NCBI RefSeq assembly: GCF_014190935.1
Contig: NZ_JACHVV010000003.1
Location: forward strand, 186,001 to 250,000
Reading direction: 5' to 3'
DNA length: 64,000 nucleotides
From: Chryseomonas sp014190935
Lineage (GTDB): Bacteria; Pseudomonadota; Gammaproteobacteria; Pseudomonadales; Pseudomonadaceae
Positions 1-9,265 of this stretch are shown piece after piece. Under the pieces are notes generated by a model. The model was not told the DNA's origin, searched no databases, and worked only from the letters and a program-made list of their open reading frames with translations. Every line of letters starts with the position of its first letter. Positions within the stretch are counted from its first letter, which is position 1. The position numbers were made by a program, and so were the translations under genes.

Positions 1-1157
1 TGGAGAAGCTGCTGGCGGCCGGCGACCTGGATCCGGCGCAGCGCGTCGAGGTGCTGCAGCGCCTCGGCCATGCCGGCGACGCCCAGGCCGCGGCCCTGAC
101 GGCGGCCGGCGACGAGCCGCCGGAGGTCATCCAGCGGCAGCTGCTGCGCCAGGCCACCGAACAGGCCGAGCGCACGCCCAACGGCGTCCAGGCCGGCTGG
201 GAGCGCCGCGACTATGGCGGCCTTATCGAACAGGGCACCGAGGTGCGCGCCGCCCGGCGACTCAGCGATGACGTCTACGCCGATGTCCAGCTCAAGCAGA
301 ATCGCGTGGAGAGCAGTGGCCTTAAGTCCGATGCCCTGGGCAACGAACACCAGATGCTGCTCAAGGTGCTGAAGAATCTGGCCGACGGCGGTCTGGAAAC
401 CACCGTCGACGCCAGCCAGCGTTCGGACAGCAATCGCCTCGGCCTGGGCGTCGCCCGCACCTGGCGTATCGACGGCAACACCGAGATCGAAGCGGCCCTG
501 GACTGGCACCGGCAACCCGACGAGAGCGGCTATCTGCGCGCCCTGGGCCGGCGTGACAGCGTCAGCCTGGCGGGTCGCCACAACCTCACGCCACGCGACC
601 AGCTGAGCTGGCGGGCGGCGCACAATCGCTATTCCAGCCGGGACGGCGATACTCTGGGCAGCGGCTTCGCCTTCAACCTGGAGCTGAGCCACATGATCTT
701 CTTCGAAGGTCCCACCTGGCAGGTGCGCAGCGGCATCACCTACCAGCAGAACAGTGCGCGCAGCACCCTCCCCGCCAGCGTCACCCGCTACCTGCAGCCG
801 CTGGCCGGCAGTGGCGAGAACGGCGAGGTCACCGCGGCCGACCTGGAGGCCCTGGGCGGCACCCAGCTCCTGCAGGATCGCTATGGCCAGCTCTATGTCG
901 GCAGCAGCTGGCGCCGCGGCATTCCCGGTTCGCTCAACCGCACCCATCCGCAGTACAGCTGGCTGGTGGACACCCTGGTCGGCTGGCAGTGGACCGAGCG
1001 CGAATTCAACTACGGTTTGAATGTCGGCCTGGGCATGGTAGTGCTCGGCGACGACGAACTGGCGTTCACCGCCGGCTACCAGTCCGCGCCCCAGGGCAGC
1101 GGCGGTCAGGCCGGCAGCACCCTGGGCATTCAATACAGCAATCGAATCGGTCGCTAG
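1..1157 (+). CDS. pelB: PelB, C-terminal part (outer-membrane export porin of Pel)
   Basis: The open frame runs in from the left edge, so the first codons and most of the N-terminal tetratricopeptide scaffold are missing; the visible Met at base 51 is internal. PelB in P. aeruginosa is about 1190 residues with periplasmic TPRs followed by a C-terminal 16-strand beta-barrel that passes Pel polysaccharide across the outer membrane. The roughly 385 visible residues cover the last helical repeats and the barrel, seen as alternating polar/aromatic strands (for example FNLELSHMIFFEG, TWQVRSGITYQQN). The protein ends in a short strand before TAG. It is followed 22 bases later by pelC, its lumen-facing partner, which fixes the identity. 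Identity is by recognition of family sequence and operon order. Confidence 0.93.
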   Translation, partial: EKLLAAGDLDPAQRVEVLQRLGHAGDAQAAALTAAGDEPPEVIQRQLLRQATEQAERTPNGVQAGWERRDYGGLIEQGTEVRAARRLSDDVYADVQLKQNRVESSGLKSDALGNEHQMLLKVLKNLADGGLETTVDASQRSDSNRLGLGVARTWRIDGNTEIEAALDWHRQPDESGYLRALGRRDSVSLAGRHNLTPRDQLSWRAAHNRYSSRDGDTLGSGFAFNLELSHMIFFEGPTWQVRSGITYQQNSARSTLPASVTRYLQPLAGSGENGEVTAADLEALGGTQLLQDRYGQLYVGSSWRRGIPGSLNRTHPQYSWLVDTLVGWQWTEREFNYGLNVGLGMVVLGDDELAFTAGYQSAPQGSGGQAGSTLGIQYSNRIGR

Positions 1158-1179
1158 GCCGCTTCAAGGGAGAGACCTC

Positions 1180-1695
1180 ATGAACATCACGCGTCTGCTC
1201 GTCGCCAGTGTCGCCACCGTGCTCCTGGCCGGCTGCTCGAGCTTTACCCGTCCCAGCGGCGAGGCCCTGCCCAAGGATGCGCGCTGGGGCCTGGTGCCCC
1301 TGGCCAACTATGCCCAGGCGCCGATGGCCGGCGACCGCGCCGCGCAGATCCTGGTCAGCGTGCTCGGCGAGCGCGGCATCCGCCCGCAGGTCTACGACGA
1401 CAGCCAGGGCGGCAATCCCACCGACGACGAGAAGGCCCGCCAGCGCGCGGCCCTGGACTGGGCGCGGCAGCAGAATCTGCAATACGTGCTCACCGGCAGC
1501 GTCGACGAGTGGCAGTACAAGAACGGCCTGGACGGCGAACCGGCGGTGGGCGTGACCCTCCAGGTCGTCGAGCCGGCCAGCGGCCGGGTGGTCTGGAGCA
1601 ACAGCGGCGCCCGCTCCGGCTGGTCGCGCGAGAGTCTGGCGGCCACCGCGCAAAAGGTCCTGCGCGGCACCGTGCAAGAGCTGCAGTTGCGCTGA
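1180..1695 (+). CDS. pelC: PelC, outer-membrane lipoprotein of Pel export
   Basis: 171 residues. The N-terminus is a lipoprotein signal with lipobox LAGC; Cys19 would be acylated, and the following Ser-Ser agrees with outer-membrane sorting. In P. aeruginosa PelC forms a dodecameric ring on the periplasmic side of the PelB barrel that guides the cationic polysaccharide to the channel. Length equals the usual 172 or so. The start is preceded by AGGGAGAGACC. The stop TGA shares bases with the ATG of pelD (ATG at 1695), indicating translational coupling. A conserved segment around residues 105-125 (YVLTGSVDEWQYK) is typical of the family. Confidence 0.95.
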   Translation: MNITRLLVASVATVLLAGCSSFTRPSGEALPKDARWGLVPLANYAQAPMAGDRAAQILVSVLGERGIRPQVYDDSQGGNPTDDEKARQRAALDWARQQNLQYVLTGSVDEWQYKNGLDGEPAVGVTLQVVEPASGRVVWSNSGARSGWSRESLAATAQKVLRGTVQELQLR

Positions 1696-3068
1696 TGGCC
1701 CTGCAATCCGTCCACAAGGACTACACCCTGGCGCCCCGCGCCAGTGGCCGCCTGTCCTGGCTGGAAACCCTGCTGGTCACGGCGGCCGCCCTGGGGCTGG
1801 GCTTCTGGCTGGTGCCGGAAGATCCCTTAATGGTCGGCCTGGCCTTTCCCTGGGTGGTCTTCGCGCCCATCCTGATGGGCGTGCGCTATGGCTTCATGCG
1901 CGGCCTGGTCAGTGCCAGCCTGCTGGTGGGGGCGCTGCTCTATCTGCATCGCCAGGGCTATCCGGCCTACGAGGAGATCCCGCCGTCCTTTATCGTCGGC
2001 GTGCTGCTCAGCGCCATGCTGGTGGGTGAATTCCGCGACCTCTGGAATCGCCGGCTGGAACGCCTGGACCTGGCCAACGACTATCGCCAGCTGCGCCTGG
2101 ACGAATTCACCCGCGCCCATCACCTCTTGCGCATCTCCCACGACCGCCTGGAACAGCGCGTCGCCGGCAACGACCTCAGCCTGCGCAGCTCCCTGCTGGA
2201 CCTGCGCCGCCAGCTGCGCGAGGTGCCCCGCGAGCAGGACGCCCTGCAGGCCCTGGCCGAACCCATCGTCGGCCTGCTGACCCAGTACGGCTCGCTGCGG
2301 GTGGCCGGGCTGTACCGGGTCGACGGCAATGGCCGGGTGGATCGGCGCGCCCTCGCCAGCCAGGGCGAGATGCCCGGCATCGATCCCGATGACCTGCTGG
2401 TGCGCCTCACCCTTGAGCGCGGCGAGACCCTGAGCATCCGCCAGGCGCTGCTGGAGCGCGGCGAGACCCAGCATTCGGCGCTGCAGGCCTGCGTACCGCT
2501 GCTGGACACCGAGGAGCGGCTGCTGGCGGTACTGGCCATCGAACAGATGCCGTTCTTTTCCTTCAACGAACGCACCCTCAATCTGCTGACCATCCTCGCC
2601 GGCCATATCGCCGACCTGCTGGGCAGCGATCACCAGGCGCTGGCCCTGGCCGACGACGATGCCCAGCAATTCTCCCAGCATCTCAAGCGTTCGCTGCGCG
2701 ATGCCCAGCAGCACGCCCTGCCCGCCTGCCTGTTCTGCTTCGAGATGACCGAAGCCGACGGCGGCGAACGGGCCCTGGCGCTGCTGGAGGGCAGTCGCCG
2801 CGGTCTCGACCTGCAACTGCGCCTGACCAACCAGGCGGGCCACCCCTGCCTGCTTGTGCTCCTGCCGCTGACTTCCTCCGACGGTCTGGAAGGCTATCGC
2901 CGCCGGCTGCGCCAGCTGCTGGCCGAGCGCCATGGCCAGGACAGCACCCTGGAAAGCCTGGGCGTGCGCAGCCACGAACACGAGCTGCTGCCCAAGACCC
3001 GCGCCCAGGAGCTGCGCGTCTTCCTGTTCAACGAGTGTGGCCTGCATGAACAGCAAGTGGCTGTTTAG
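1695..3068 (+). CDS. pelD: PelD, inner-membrane c-di-GMP receptor of the Pel synthase
   Basis: 457 residues, matching the usual 455. Four membrane helices occupy about residues 15-105, then a short coiled stretch, a GAF domain (about 150-310) and a degenerate GGDEF domain. The GGDEF active site is absent, but the inhibitory-site motif RxxD is present as R369-G-L-D372, aligning with the c-di-GMP-binding R367xxD370 of P. aeruginosa; a further arginine cluster lies at 402-404. PelD therefore should switch on Pel synthesis by binding c-di-GMP. Start ATG overlaps the pelC stop; a longer frame extends upstream inside pelC but the overlap start gives the family N-terminus (MALQSVHKDY). Confidence 0.95.
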   Translation: MALQSVHKDYTLAPRASGRLSWLETLLVTAAALGLGFWLVPEDPLMVGLAFPWVVFAPILMGVRYGFMRGLVSASLLVGALLYLHRQGYPAYEEIPPSFIVGVLLSAMLVGEFRDLWNRRLERLDLANDYRQLRLDEFTRAHHLLRISHDRLEQRVAGNDLSLRSSLLDLRRQLREVPREQDALQALAEPIVGLLTQYGSLRVAGLYRVDGNGRVDRRALASQGEMPGIDPDDLLVRLTLERGETLSIRQALLERGETQHSALQACVPLLDTEERLLAVLAIEQMPFFSFNERTLNLLTILAGHIADLLGSDHQALALADDDAQQFSQHLKRSLRDAQQHALPACLFCFEMTEADGGERALALLEGSRRGLDLQLRLTNQAGHPCLLVLLPLTSSDGLEGYRRRLRQLLAERHGQDSTLESLGVRSHEHELLPKTRAQELRVFLFNECGLHEQQVAV

Positions 3069-4035
3069 CGGCGCCTTCGCCTTCGAGGCCAGCAGCTGGG
3101 CGCTGCTGTTCGCCAACCTGCCGGTGGCGGCGGCGGCCCTGGCCTTCGTCACCGCCCATGCCGCTGGCAGTGCCCTGCTGGCGGGTGGCGTCTGGCTGCT
3201 GCTGCCCCGGCGCTATCAGCGCCCGCTGCCCTGGAGCCCGCTGTTCCTCTTCGCCCTGGCCTTCTTCATTCCGCTGGTGGGCGCGGCCGGGGTGATCGCC
3301 GCGGTCTTTCCGGCGCTCTACCTGCCGCGCAAGCGCCGCGAGATCGCCTGGGAAGCGCGCAGCGTGCCCAATCTGCCGTTCCGCCCGCTGGAGCGCCGCG
3401 AGGAGATGCTGTTTAGCGATGGCGGCCTGCAGGACGTCCTGCGCCATGCGCCCAGCACCGACAAGCGGCTGACCGCGCTGTTCGCCACCCGCCGCATGCC
3501 GGGTCGCGACGCCATTCCCATCCTCAAGCTGGCCCTGCGCGATCCGGCCGACGACGTGCGCCTGCTCGCCTATTCGATGCTCGACCAGCAGGAAAGCCAG
3601 ATCAACCAGCGCATCGAGACCCAGCTCGGCGAACTGGCCAGCACGCCCGCGGAACGCCAGCCGGCGCTGCACGGCACCCTGGCCCGCGGCTACTGGGAGC
3701 TGGCCTATCTGGGCCTGGCCCAGGGCAGCGTGCTGCGCCACGTGCTCGGCCAGGCGCGGGAACACATCGAGCTGGCCCTGGCCGGTGAAGAAAACGAAGA
3801 GCTGCGCATCCTCGCCGGGCGCATCGCCCTGGAACAGGGCGAGCCGGAGCGGGCCCTGGAATTCTTCCAGGCCGCCGAGGCGGCGGGCGTGCCCCTGGCC
3901 CAGCTGGCGCCCTTCCGCGCCGAAATCGCCTTTCTGCGCCGCGATTACGCGGTCATCCCGGCACTGCTCGACAGCCTGCCGGCGGATCTCAAGAAGCGGC
4001 CGCCGTTCGCCGCCCTGGTGAAGTACTGGTTATGA
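3046..4035 (+). CDS. pelE: PelE, inner-membrane TPR scaffold of the Pel synthase
   Basis: 329 residues, the same as the P. aeruginosa protein. Two hydrophobic segments near the N-terminus (about 20-45 and 60-90) are followed by a basic linker (LPRKRREIAWEAR) and a mostly alpha-helical C-terminal half with tetratricopeptide-like repeats. PelE joins PelD, PelF and PelG in the inner-membrane polymerase complex and is thought to hold the glycosyltransferase PelF to the membrane. The chosen ATG lies 23 bases inside the end of pelD; an in-frame start further upstream would give an implausible cysteine-rich extension. The stop overlaps the pelF ATG by four bases. Confidence 0.92.
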   Translation: MNSKWLFSGAFAFEASSWALLFANLPVAAAALAFVTAHAAGSALLAGGVWLLLPRRYQRPLPWSPLFLFALAFFIPLVGAAGVIAAVFPALYLPRKRREIAWEARSVPNLPFRPLERREEMLFSDGGLQDVLRHAPSTDKRLTALFATRRMPGRDAIPILKLALRDPADDVRLLAYSMLDQQESQINQRIETQLGELASTPAERQPALHGTLARGYWELAYLGLAQGSVLRHVLGQAREHIELALAGEENEELRILAGRIALEQGEPERALEFFQAAEAAGVPLAQLAPFRAEIAFLRRDYAVIPALLDSLPADLKKRPPFAALVKYWL

Positions 4036-5555
4036 AAGACGCCCCCGCCGCGACCGTGACGCCCGATGTCTGCCTGCTCCTGGAGGGCACCTGGCCCTAT
4101 GTACGCGGCGGGGTGTCGAGCTGGGTCAACCAGCTGATCCTCGGCCTGCCGGAGCTGACCTTCTCGGTGTTCTTCATCGGCGGTCAGCGCGAGAACTACG
4201 AGAAGCGCCACTACGCCATCCCGCCCAACGTGGTGCACATCGAGGAGCACTTCCTCGCCGGCTCCTGGGTGCCCAAGGGCGCGCCCATCAGTCCGCGGCG
4301 CCAGGCGCCGGTGCAGCTGCTGCGCGATCTGCACGCCTTCCTGCACCACCCGGACGAACCCAGCGCCGCCCAGGGCGATGCCCTGGTGGACGCCTTCGCC
4401 CAGGGCAGCGTGACCCTGGACGACTTCATGTACAGCCGCGCCAGCTGGGAAGCCATCACCGAGGGCTACGAGCGCTATTGCACCGACCCCTCCTTCGTCG
4501 ACTACCTCTGGACCCTGCGCGCCATGCAGGCGCCGCTGCTGATGCTGGCCGAGGCCGCGCGACGCCTGCCGCGGCCGCGAATGATCCACTCCATTTCCAC
4601 CGGCTATGCCGGCATGCTCGGCGCCATCCTGCAGCGGCGCTGGGGCTGCAACTTCCTGCTCAGCGAGCACGGCATCTACACCAAGGAGCGCAAGATCGAC
4701 CTGGCCCAGGCCAAGTGGATCGCCGAAGGCCCGGACGAGGCCCTGCGCACCGGGCTGGATGTGGACGTCAGCTACATCCGCCGGCTGTGGATCCGCTTCT
4801 TCGAGCGCATCGGCCTGCTCACCTACAAGGCCGCCGATCCGATCATCTCGCTCTATGACGGCAACCGCCGCCGGCAGATCCAGGACGGGGCCGAGCCGAG
4901 CCGCTGCCGGGTGATTCCCAACGGCATCAGCCTCACCCAGTGGCAGGACGCCCTGGAGCGCCGGCCCGAGGGGGTGCCGCCGGTGGTCGGGCTGCTCGGC
5001 CGGGTGGTGCCGATCAAGGACGTCAAGACCTTCATCCGCGCCATGCGCGGGGTGATCAGCGCCATGCCCGAGGCCGAGGCCTGGGTGGTCGGTCCGGAAG
5101 ACGAAGATGAGGAATACGCCGCCGAATGCCACAGCCTGGTCACCAGCCTGGGCCTGGAGGGCAAGGTGAAATTCCTCGGCTTCCAGAAGATCGGCGACAT
5201 CCTGCCCAAGCTCGGCCTCATGGTGCTGACCTCCATCAGCGAGGCCCAGCCGCTGGTGATCCTCGAAGGCTGGGCCGCCGGCGTGCCGGTGGTGAGCAGC
5301 GACGTGGGTTCCTGCCGCGAACTGATCGAAGGCTCCATCCCCGAGGACCGCGCCCTGGGCACCGGCGGCAGCGTGGTCGCCATCGCCGATCCCCAGGCCA
5401 CCGCCCGCGCCATCCTCGCCCTGCTGCGCAATCCCGGTCGCTGGCAGGCCGCGCAGCGCACCGGCCTCGCCCGGGTCAATCGCTACTACACCGAGCCGCT
5501 GATGCTGGAACGCTATCGCGAGCTCTACCAGGACGCCATCGGGAGGGTCGTCTGA
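4032..5555 (+). CDS. pelF: PelF, cytosolic GT4 glycosyltransferase making Pel
   Basis: 507 residues, the exact usual length. It is a GT-B fold family 4 glycosyltransferase that polymerises UDP-GlcNAc/GalNAc into Pel on the cytosolic face. The N-terminal domain starts with the characteristic glycine loop (WPYVRGGVSSWVNQL, about residues 20-34). The C-terminal nucleotide-sugar domain carries GRVVPIKD and the EX7E motif E404...E412 (EAQPLVILE). No signal peptide or membrane segment is seen. Start overlaps the pelE stop (ATGA); pelG follows one base after the stop codon. Confident by motif, length and position. Confidence 0.96.
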   Translation: MKDAPAATVTPDVCLLLEGTWPYVRGGVSSWVNQLILGLPELTFSVFFIGGQRENYEKRHYAIPPNVVHIEEHFLAGSWVPKGAPISPRRQAPVQLLRDLHAFLHHPDEPSAAQGDALVDAFAQGSVTLDDFMYSRASWEAITEGYERYCTDPSFVDYLWTLRAMQAPLLMLAEAARRLPRPRMIHSISTGYAGMLGAILQRRWGCNFLLSEHGIYTKERKIDLAQAKWIAEGPDEALRTGLDVDVSYIRRLWIRFFERIGLLTYKAADPIISLYDGNRRRQIQDGAEPSRCRVIPNGISLTQWQDALERRPEGVPPVVGLLGRVVPIKDVKTFIRAMRGVISAMPEAEAWVVGPEDEDEEYAAECHSLVTSLGLEGKVKFLGFQKIGDILPKLGLMVLTSISEAQPLVILEGWAAGVPVVSSDVGSCRELIEGSIPEDRALGTGGSVVAIADPQATARAILALLRNPGRWQAAQRTGLARVNRYYTEPLMLERYRELYQDAIGRVV

Positions 5556-5556
5556 C

Positions 5557-6927
5557 ATGGCCGGCATCGGCTTCGAACTGCGCAAGATCCTCGCGCGCGA
5601 CTCCTACACCGCCACCCTGCGCGCCTATGTCTACGCCGGCCTGATCAGTTCGGGCCCCTGGGTGCTGTCGATCATCAGCGTCATGCTGATCGGCGTGCTG
5701 GCCACCGGCATCGTCACCCCCAACGTGCTGATCCGCCAGTTCCTGGTCACGGTGACCTACCTCATGGCCAGCTCGCTGATCCTCACCGGCGGCCTGCAGC
5801 TGTATTTCACCCGCTTCGTCTCCGACCGGCTGTTCGAGGAGAAACAGACCAGCATCCTGCCGAATCTGGTGGGCATCCTGCTGCTGGTCACCCTGGTCGC
5901 CGGTGGCCTGGGCTTCCTGCTGCTGGCGACCCTGTTCGACCAGCCCTTCGCCTACCGGCTGCTGGTCCTGGCCAACTTCGTCACCCTCTGCGATCTCTGG
6001 CTGGTGATCATCTTCCTGTCGGGGATGAAGGCCTACAACCGCATCCTGGTGGTGATGACGCTGGGCTACGCGATCATGATCGCCGCCGCCTTCGTGCTGC
6101 GCTTCCTCGGCATGAACGGCCTGCTGATGGCCCTGCTGCTGGGTCATGCCGCGCTGCTGTTCATGTTTCTCTACGACATCATCCGCGAGTACCCGGCCGA
6201 CCGCCTGGTGGCCTTCGACTTCCTCGACCGCAAGCAGATCTTCCTCAGCCTGCTGGTCACCGGGCTGTTCTACAACCTGGGCATCTGGGTCGACAAATTC
6301 GTCTTCTGGTTCAATCCGCTGACCTCCGACGCCGTCATCGGCCCCCTGCGCGCCTCCATCCTCTACGACCTGCCGATCTTTCTCGCCTACCTGGCCATCA
6401 TCCCCGGCATGGCGGTGTTCCTGGTGCGCATCGAGACCGACTTCGCCGAATGGTACGAGCGGGTGTTCAACGCCGTGCGCGGCGGCGAGACCCTGCAGCA
6501 CATCAGTCAGCTCAAGGAACAGATGATCCTGGCCATCCGCCAGGGCCTGCTGGAGATCTGCAAGGTCCAGGGCCTGACCCTGGTGCTGGTGTTCCTCCTG
6601 GCGCCGCAGCTCTTGGCCTGGCTCGGCATGTCGCACTACTACCTGCCGCTGTTCTACATCGACGTGGTGGGCGTGAGCATCCAGGTGGTGTTCATGGCCC
6701 TGCTCAACGTCTTCTTCTACCTGGACCGGCGCGACACCGTGCTGATGCTCTGCACCCTGTTTCTCGGCCTCAACCTGGCGCTGACCCTGCTCAGCATCGA
6801 ACTCGGCCCGAGCTTCTTCGGCTACGGCTTCACCGTCTCCCTGGCCTGTTGCGTGCTGCTCGGCCTGCACCGCCTGGACCGGGTGCTGGACGACCTGGAG
6901 TACGACACCTTCATGCTCCGGCACTGA
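5557..6927 (+). CDS. pelG: PelG, polytopic inner-membrane Pel transporter
   Basis: 456 residues, as in P. aeruginosa. About twelve hydrophobic helices span the whole protein. PelG resembles the Wzx/MOP flippase group and is required with PelD, PelE and PelF for synthesis-coupled transport across the inner membrane. The N-terminus MAGIGFELRKILARD is a conserved amphipathic entry helix of the family. A strong ribosome site, GGGAGGG, lies 9 bases before ATG and inside the end of pelF. This is the last recognised pel gene; 80 bases follow before the next open frame, with no clear terminator. Confidence 0.95.
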   Translation: MAGIGFELRKILARDSYTATLRAYVYAGLISSGPWVLSIISVMLIGVLATGIVTPNVLIRQFLVTVTYLMASSLILTGGLQLYFTRFVSDRLFEEKQTSILPNLVGILLLVTLVAGGLGFLLLATLFDQPFAYRLLVLANFVTLCDLWLVIIFLSGMKAYNRILVVMTLGYAIMIAAAFVLRFLGMNGLLMALLLGHAALLFMFLYDIIREYPADRLVAFDFLDRKQIFLSLLVTGLFYNLGIWVDKFVFWFNPLTSDAVIGPLRASILYDLPIFLAYLAIIPGMAVFLVRIETDFAEWYERVFNAVRGGETLQHISQLKEQMILAIRQGLLEICKVQGLTLVLVFLLAPQLLAWLGMSHYYLPLFYIDVVGVSIQVVFMALLNVFFYLDRRDTVLMLCTLFLGLNLALTLLSIELGPSFFGYGFTVSLACCVLLGLHRLDRVLDDLEYDTFMLRH

Positions 6928-7007
6928 AGGCCGCCGGCACCGGACGAACGGTGTGACCCGCCCACCCTGGAGGCGTCCAACACAGCTCACCCCTGCAGGA
7001 CCCTGCC

Positions 7008-7619
7008 ATGAATACCGCCGCCTTGCGCCTCGTGATCCAGACCACCCAGGTGCGCGCTCGGGACAGTGGCGAGGCCAGCCGCACCTTTGCCGACCAGGCG
7101 GCGCGCACCGCCAGCGCCGATGCCACCCGCGGTCCGGCCCTGGAGCGCTTCGCCAGTGCCTATGTCGACAAGGTGCCCGACGCCCTCGAAGCCCTGCTGC
7201 TGCAGGCGCGGGCGGTGGCCTTCGAGGCGCCGCTGGCCGGGGTACTCGAACGCGCCCTGGCCGGTTTCGCCCCGGCGGCGCTGGCCCAGGCGCCTTCCGC
7301 CAGCCTGGCGCTGCTGGCCGCGGCCTATCGCCTCCACCGCCTGCTCGAAGGCCTTCAGCAGCGCCTGGCCGCCTGGTGGGGCGCCACCGGCGAATCCACC
7401 GCGCCCAGCCTGGGCAATCTCATCGCCCACCAGGTGCTGGGGCAGCTCACCGTCGCCGCCCTGGAAGACGCCGTGGAAGGCTGGCTCGATGACCTGGACG
7501 CCAGCGTCGAGGCGCCGCTCACCCAGCAGTGCTTCCAGCCCCGGCAACGGCGCGGCGCCCTGGCCACGGCCCGCCCGGCCCTGACCCTGAGTCGCCAACG
7601 CCAGCGCAGCGTTCGATAA
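7008..7619 (+). CDS. Hypothetical protein after pelG
   Basis: 203 residues, not recognised. It is alanine- and leucine-rich, predicted almost wholly alpha-helical, with no signal peptide, membrane segment or known catalytic motif, and ends in a basic tail (LTLSRQRQRSVR). The third-position G/C bias fits a real gene in this frame, and no competing gene exists on the other strand. It starts 80 bases after pelG in the same direction with a modest Shine-Dalgarno (CAGGACC), so it could be a seventh cistron of the pel transcript in this organism; it is not part of the classical pelA-G set. Function unknown; a cytosolic helical-bundle protein is as much as can be said. Confidence 0.7.
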   Translation: MNTAALRLVIQTTQVRARDSGEASRTFADQAARTASADATRGPALERFASAYVDKVPDALEALLLQARAVAFEAPLAGVLERALAGFAPAALAQAPSASLALLAAAYRLHRLLEGLQQRLAAWWGATGESTAPSLGNLIAHQVLGQLTVAALEDAVEGWLDDLDASVEAPLTQQCFQPRQRRGALATARPALTLSRQRQRSVR

Positions 7620-7723
7620 AACGCACGTTTCCGTGCCTTTCGCGGCCGACTGTCAAATATATTGATAACCCTTCCGGCCCTGGTTTAGGGTGGCTGCTCA
7701 CCGCCATTAGCGAGGAGTCACCC

Positions 7724-9217
7724 ATGAGCTTGCCCAGCCGCGCCGAGTGGGAGCAGCGCTTCCAAGGTCTCACCCTGGAAGGTCGCGCCTTCATCGACGG
7801 CGCCTATGTCGACGCCGCCGCCGGCGCCACCTTCGATTGCCTGAGTCCGGTGGACGGACGCTTCCTCGCCAAGGTCGCCAGCTGTGACGCCGCCGACGCC
7901 GACCTGGCCGTGGCCGCCGCCCGCGCCGCCTTCCAGAAGGGCACCTGGGCGCACCTGGCGCCGGCCCAGCGCAAGCGCGTGCTGATCCGCTTCGCCGACC
8001 TGCTGCTGGCCAACGCCGAAGAGCTGGCGCTGCTGGAAACCCTGGACATGGGCAAGCCCATCGGCGATTCCCTCACCATCGACGTGCCCGCCTCGGCCAA
8101 TGCCATCCGCTGGAGCGCCGAGGCCATCGACAAGCTCTACGACGAGGTCGCGCCCACGCCCCATGACCAGCTCGGCCTGGTGACCCGCGAGCCGGTCGGC
8201 GTGGTCGCCGCCGTGGTGCCCTGGAATTTCCCGCTGATGATGGCCTGCTGGAAACTCGGCCCGGCGCTGGCCACCGGCAACTCGGTGGTGCTCAAGCCCT
8301 CGGAGAAGTCGCCGCTGACCGCCATCCGCGTCGCCCAGCTGGCGCAGCAGGCCGGTATCCCGGCCGGGGTGTTCAACGTGCTGCCCGGTTACGGCCACAG
8401 CGTCGGCAAGGCCCTGGGCCTGCATGCGGACGTCGACACCATCGTCTTCACCGGCTCCACCCGGGTCGCCAAGCAGCTGCTGGCCTACTCAGGCGAATCC
8501 AACATGAAGCGCGTCTGGCTGGAAGCCGGTGGCAAGAGCCCCAACATCGTCTTCGCCGACGCACCCGACCTCAAGGACGCCGCCGCGGCGGCCGCCAGCG
8601 GCATCGCCTTCAACCAGGGCGAGGTCTGCACCGCCGGTTCGCGCCTGCTGGTGGAGCGCTCCATCAAGGAGGAATTCCTGCCGCTGGTGGTCGAGGCCCT
8701 CAAGGGCTGGAAGCCCGGCCATGCGCTGGACCCCGAGACCAACGTCGGCGCCCTGGTGGACACCACCCAGCTGGAAACCGTGCTGCGCTACATCGAGGCC
8801 GGCCATGCCGAAGGCGCCACCCTGGTGGCCGGTGGCAAGCGCACCCTGGAAGAGACCGGCGGCGTCTATGTCGAGCCGACCATCTTCGACGGCGTGAGCA
8901 ACGCCATGAAGATCGCCCGGGAGGAGATCTTCGGCCCGGTGCTCTCGGTGATCACCTTCGACACCGCCGAGGAAGCCGTGCAGATCGCCAACGACACCCC
9001 CTACGGCCTGGCCGCCGCGGTCTGGACCCGCGACCTCTCCAAGGCCCACAAGACCGCCCGCGCCCTGCGCGCCGGCAGCGTCTGGGTCAACCAGTACGAC
9101 GGTGGCGACATGACCGCGCCCTTCGGCGGCTTCAAGCAGTCCGGCAACGGCCGCGACAAGTCGCTGCACGCCTTCGACAAGTACACCGAGCTCAAGGCGA
9201 CCTGGATCAAGCTGTAA
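7724..9217 (+). CDS. kauB: KauB/PuuC-type aldehyde dehydrogenase
   Basis: 497 residues, NAD(P)-dependent aldehyde dehydrogenase. The Rossmann coenzyme loop (FTGSTRVAKQ, after VVPWNFPLMM), general-base Glu in LEAGGKSPNIV (about E267) and nucleophile Cys302 in NQGEVCTAGS are all present. Overall it resembles KauB of P. aeruginosa and PuuC of E. coli, which oxidise 4-guanidinobutyraldehyde, gamma-Glu-GABA aldehyde and other omega-amino aldehydes from arginine and polyamine breakdown; exact substrate is not readable from sequence. The start is ATG 7724, behind GCGAGGAG; upstream codons to 7529 lie in another frame of the previous gene and are rejected. A GabP-like permease elsewhere in the window could feed the same pathway. 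Confidence 0.85.
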   Translation: MSLPSRAEWEQRFQGLTLEGRAFIDGAYVDAAAGATFDCLSPVDGRFLAKVASCDAADADLAVAAARAAFQKGTWAHLAPAQRKRVLIRFADLLLANAEELALLETLDMGKPIGDSLTIDVPASANAIRWSAEAIDKLYDEVAPTPHDQLGLVTREPVGVVAAVVPWNFPLMMACWKLGPALATGNSVVLKPSEKSPLTAIRVAQLAQQAGIPAGVFNVLPGYGHSVGKALGLHADVDTIVFTGSTRVAKQLLAYSGESNMKRVWLEAGGKSPNIVFADAPDLKDAAAAAASGIAFNQGEVCTAGSRLLVERSIKEEFLPLVVEALKGWKPGHALDPETNVGALVDTTQLETVLRYIEAGHAEGATLVAGGKRTLEETGGVYVEPTIFDGVSNAMKIAREEIFGPVLSVITFDTAEEAVQIANDTPYGLAAAVWTRDLSKAHKTARALRAGSVWVNQYDGGDMTAPFGGFKQSGNGRDKSLHAFDKYTELKATWIKL

Positions 9218-9265
9218 GGCGATGCCCTCCTGGCGGTGCCCGGCAGGCACCGCCAACCCTTACAC

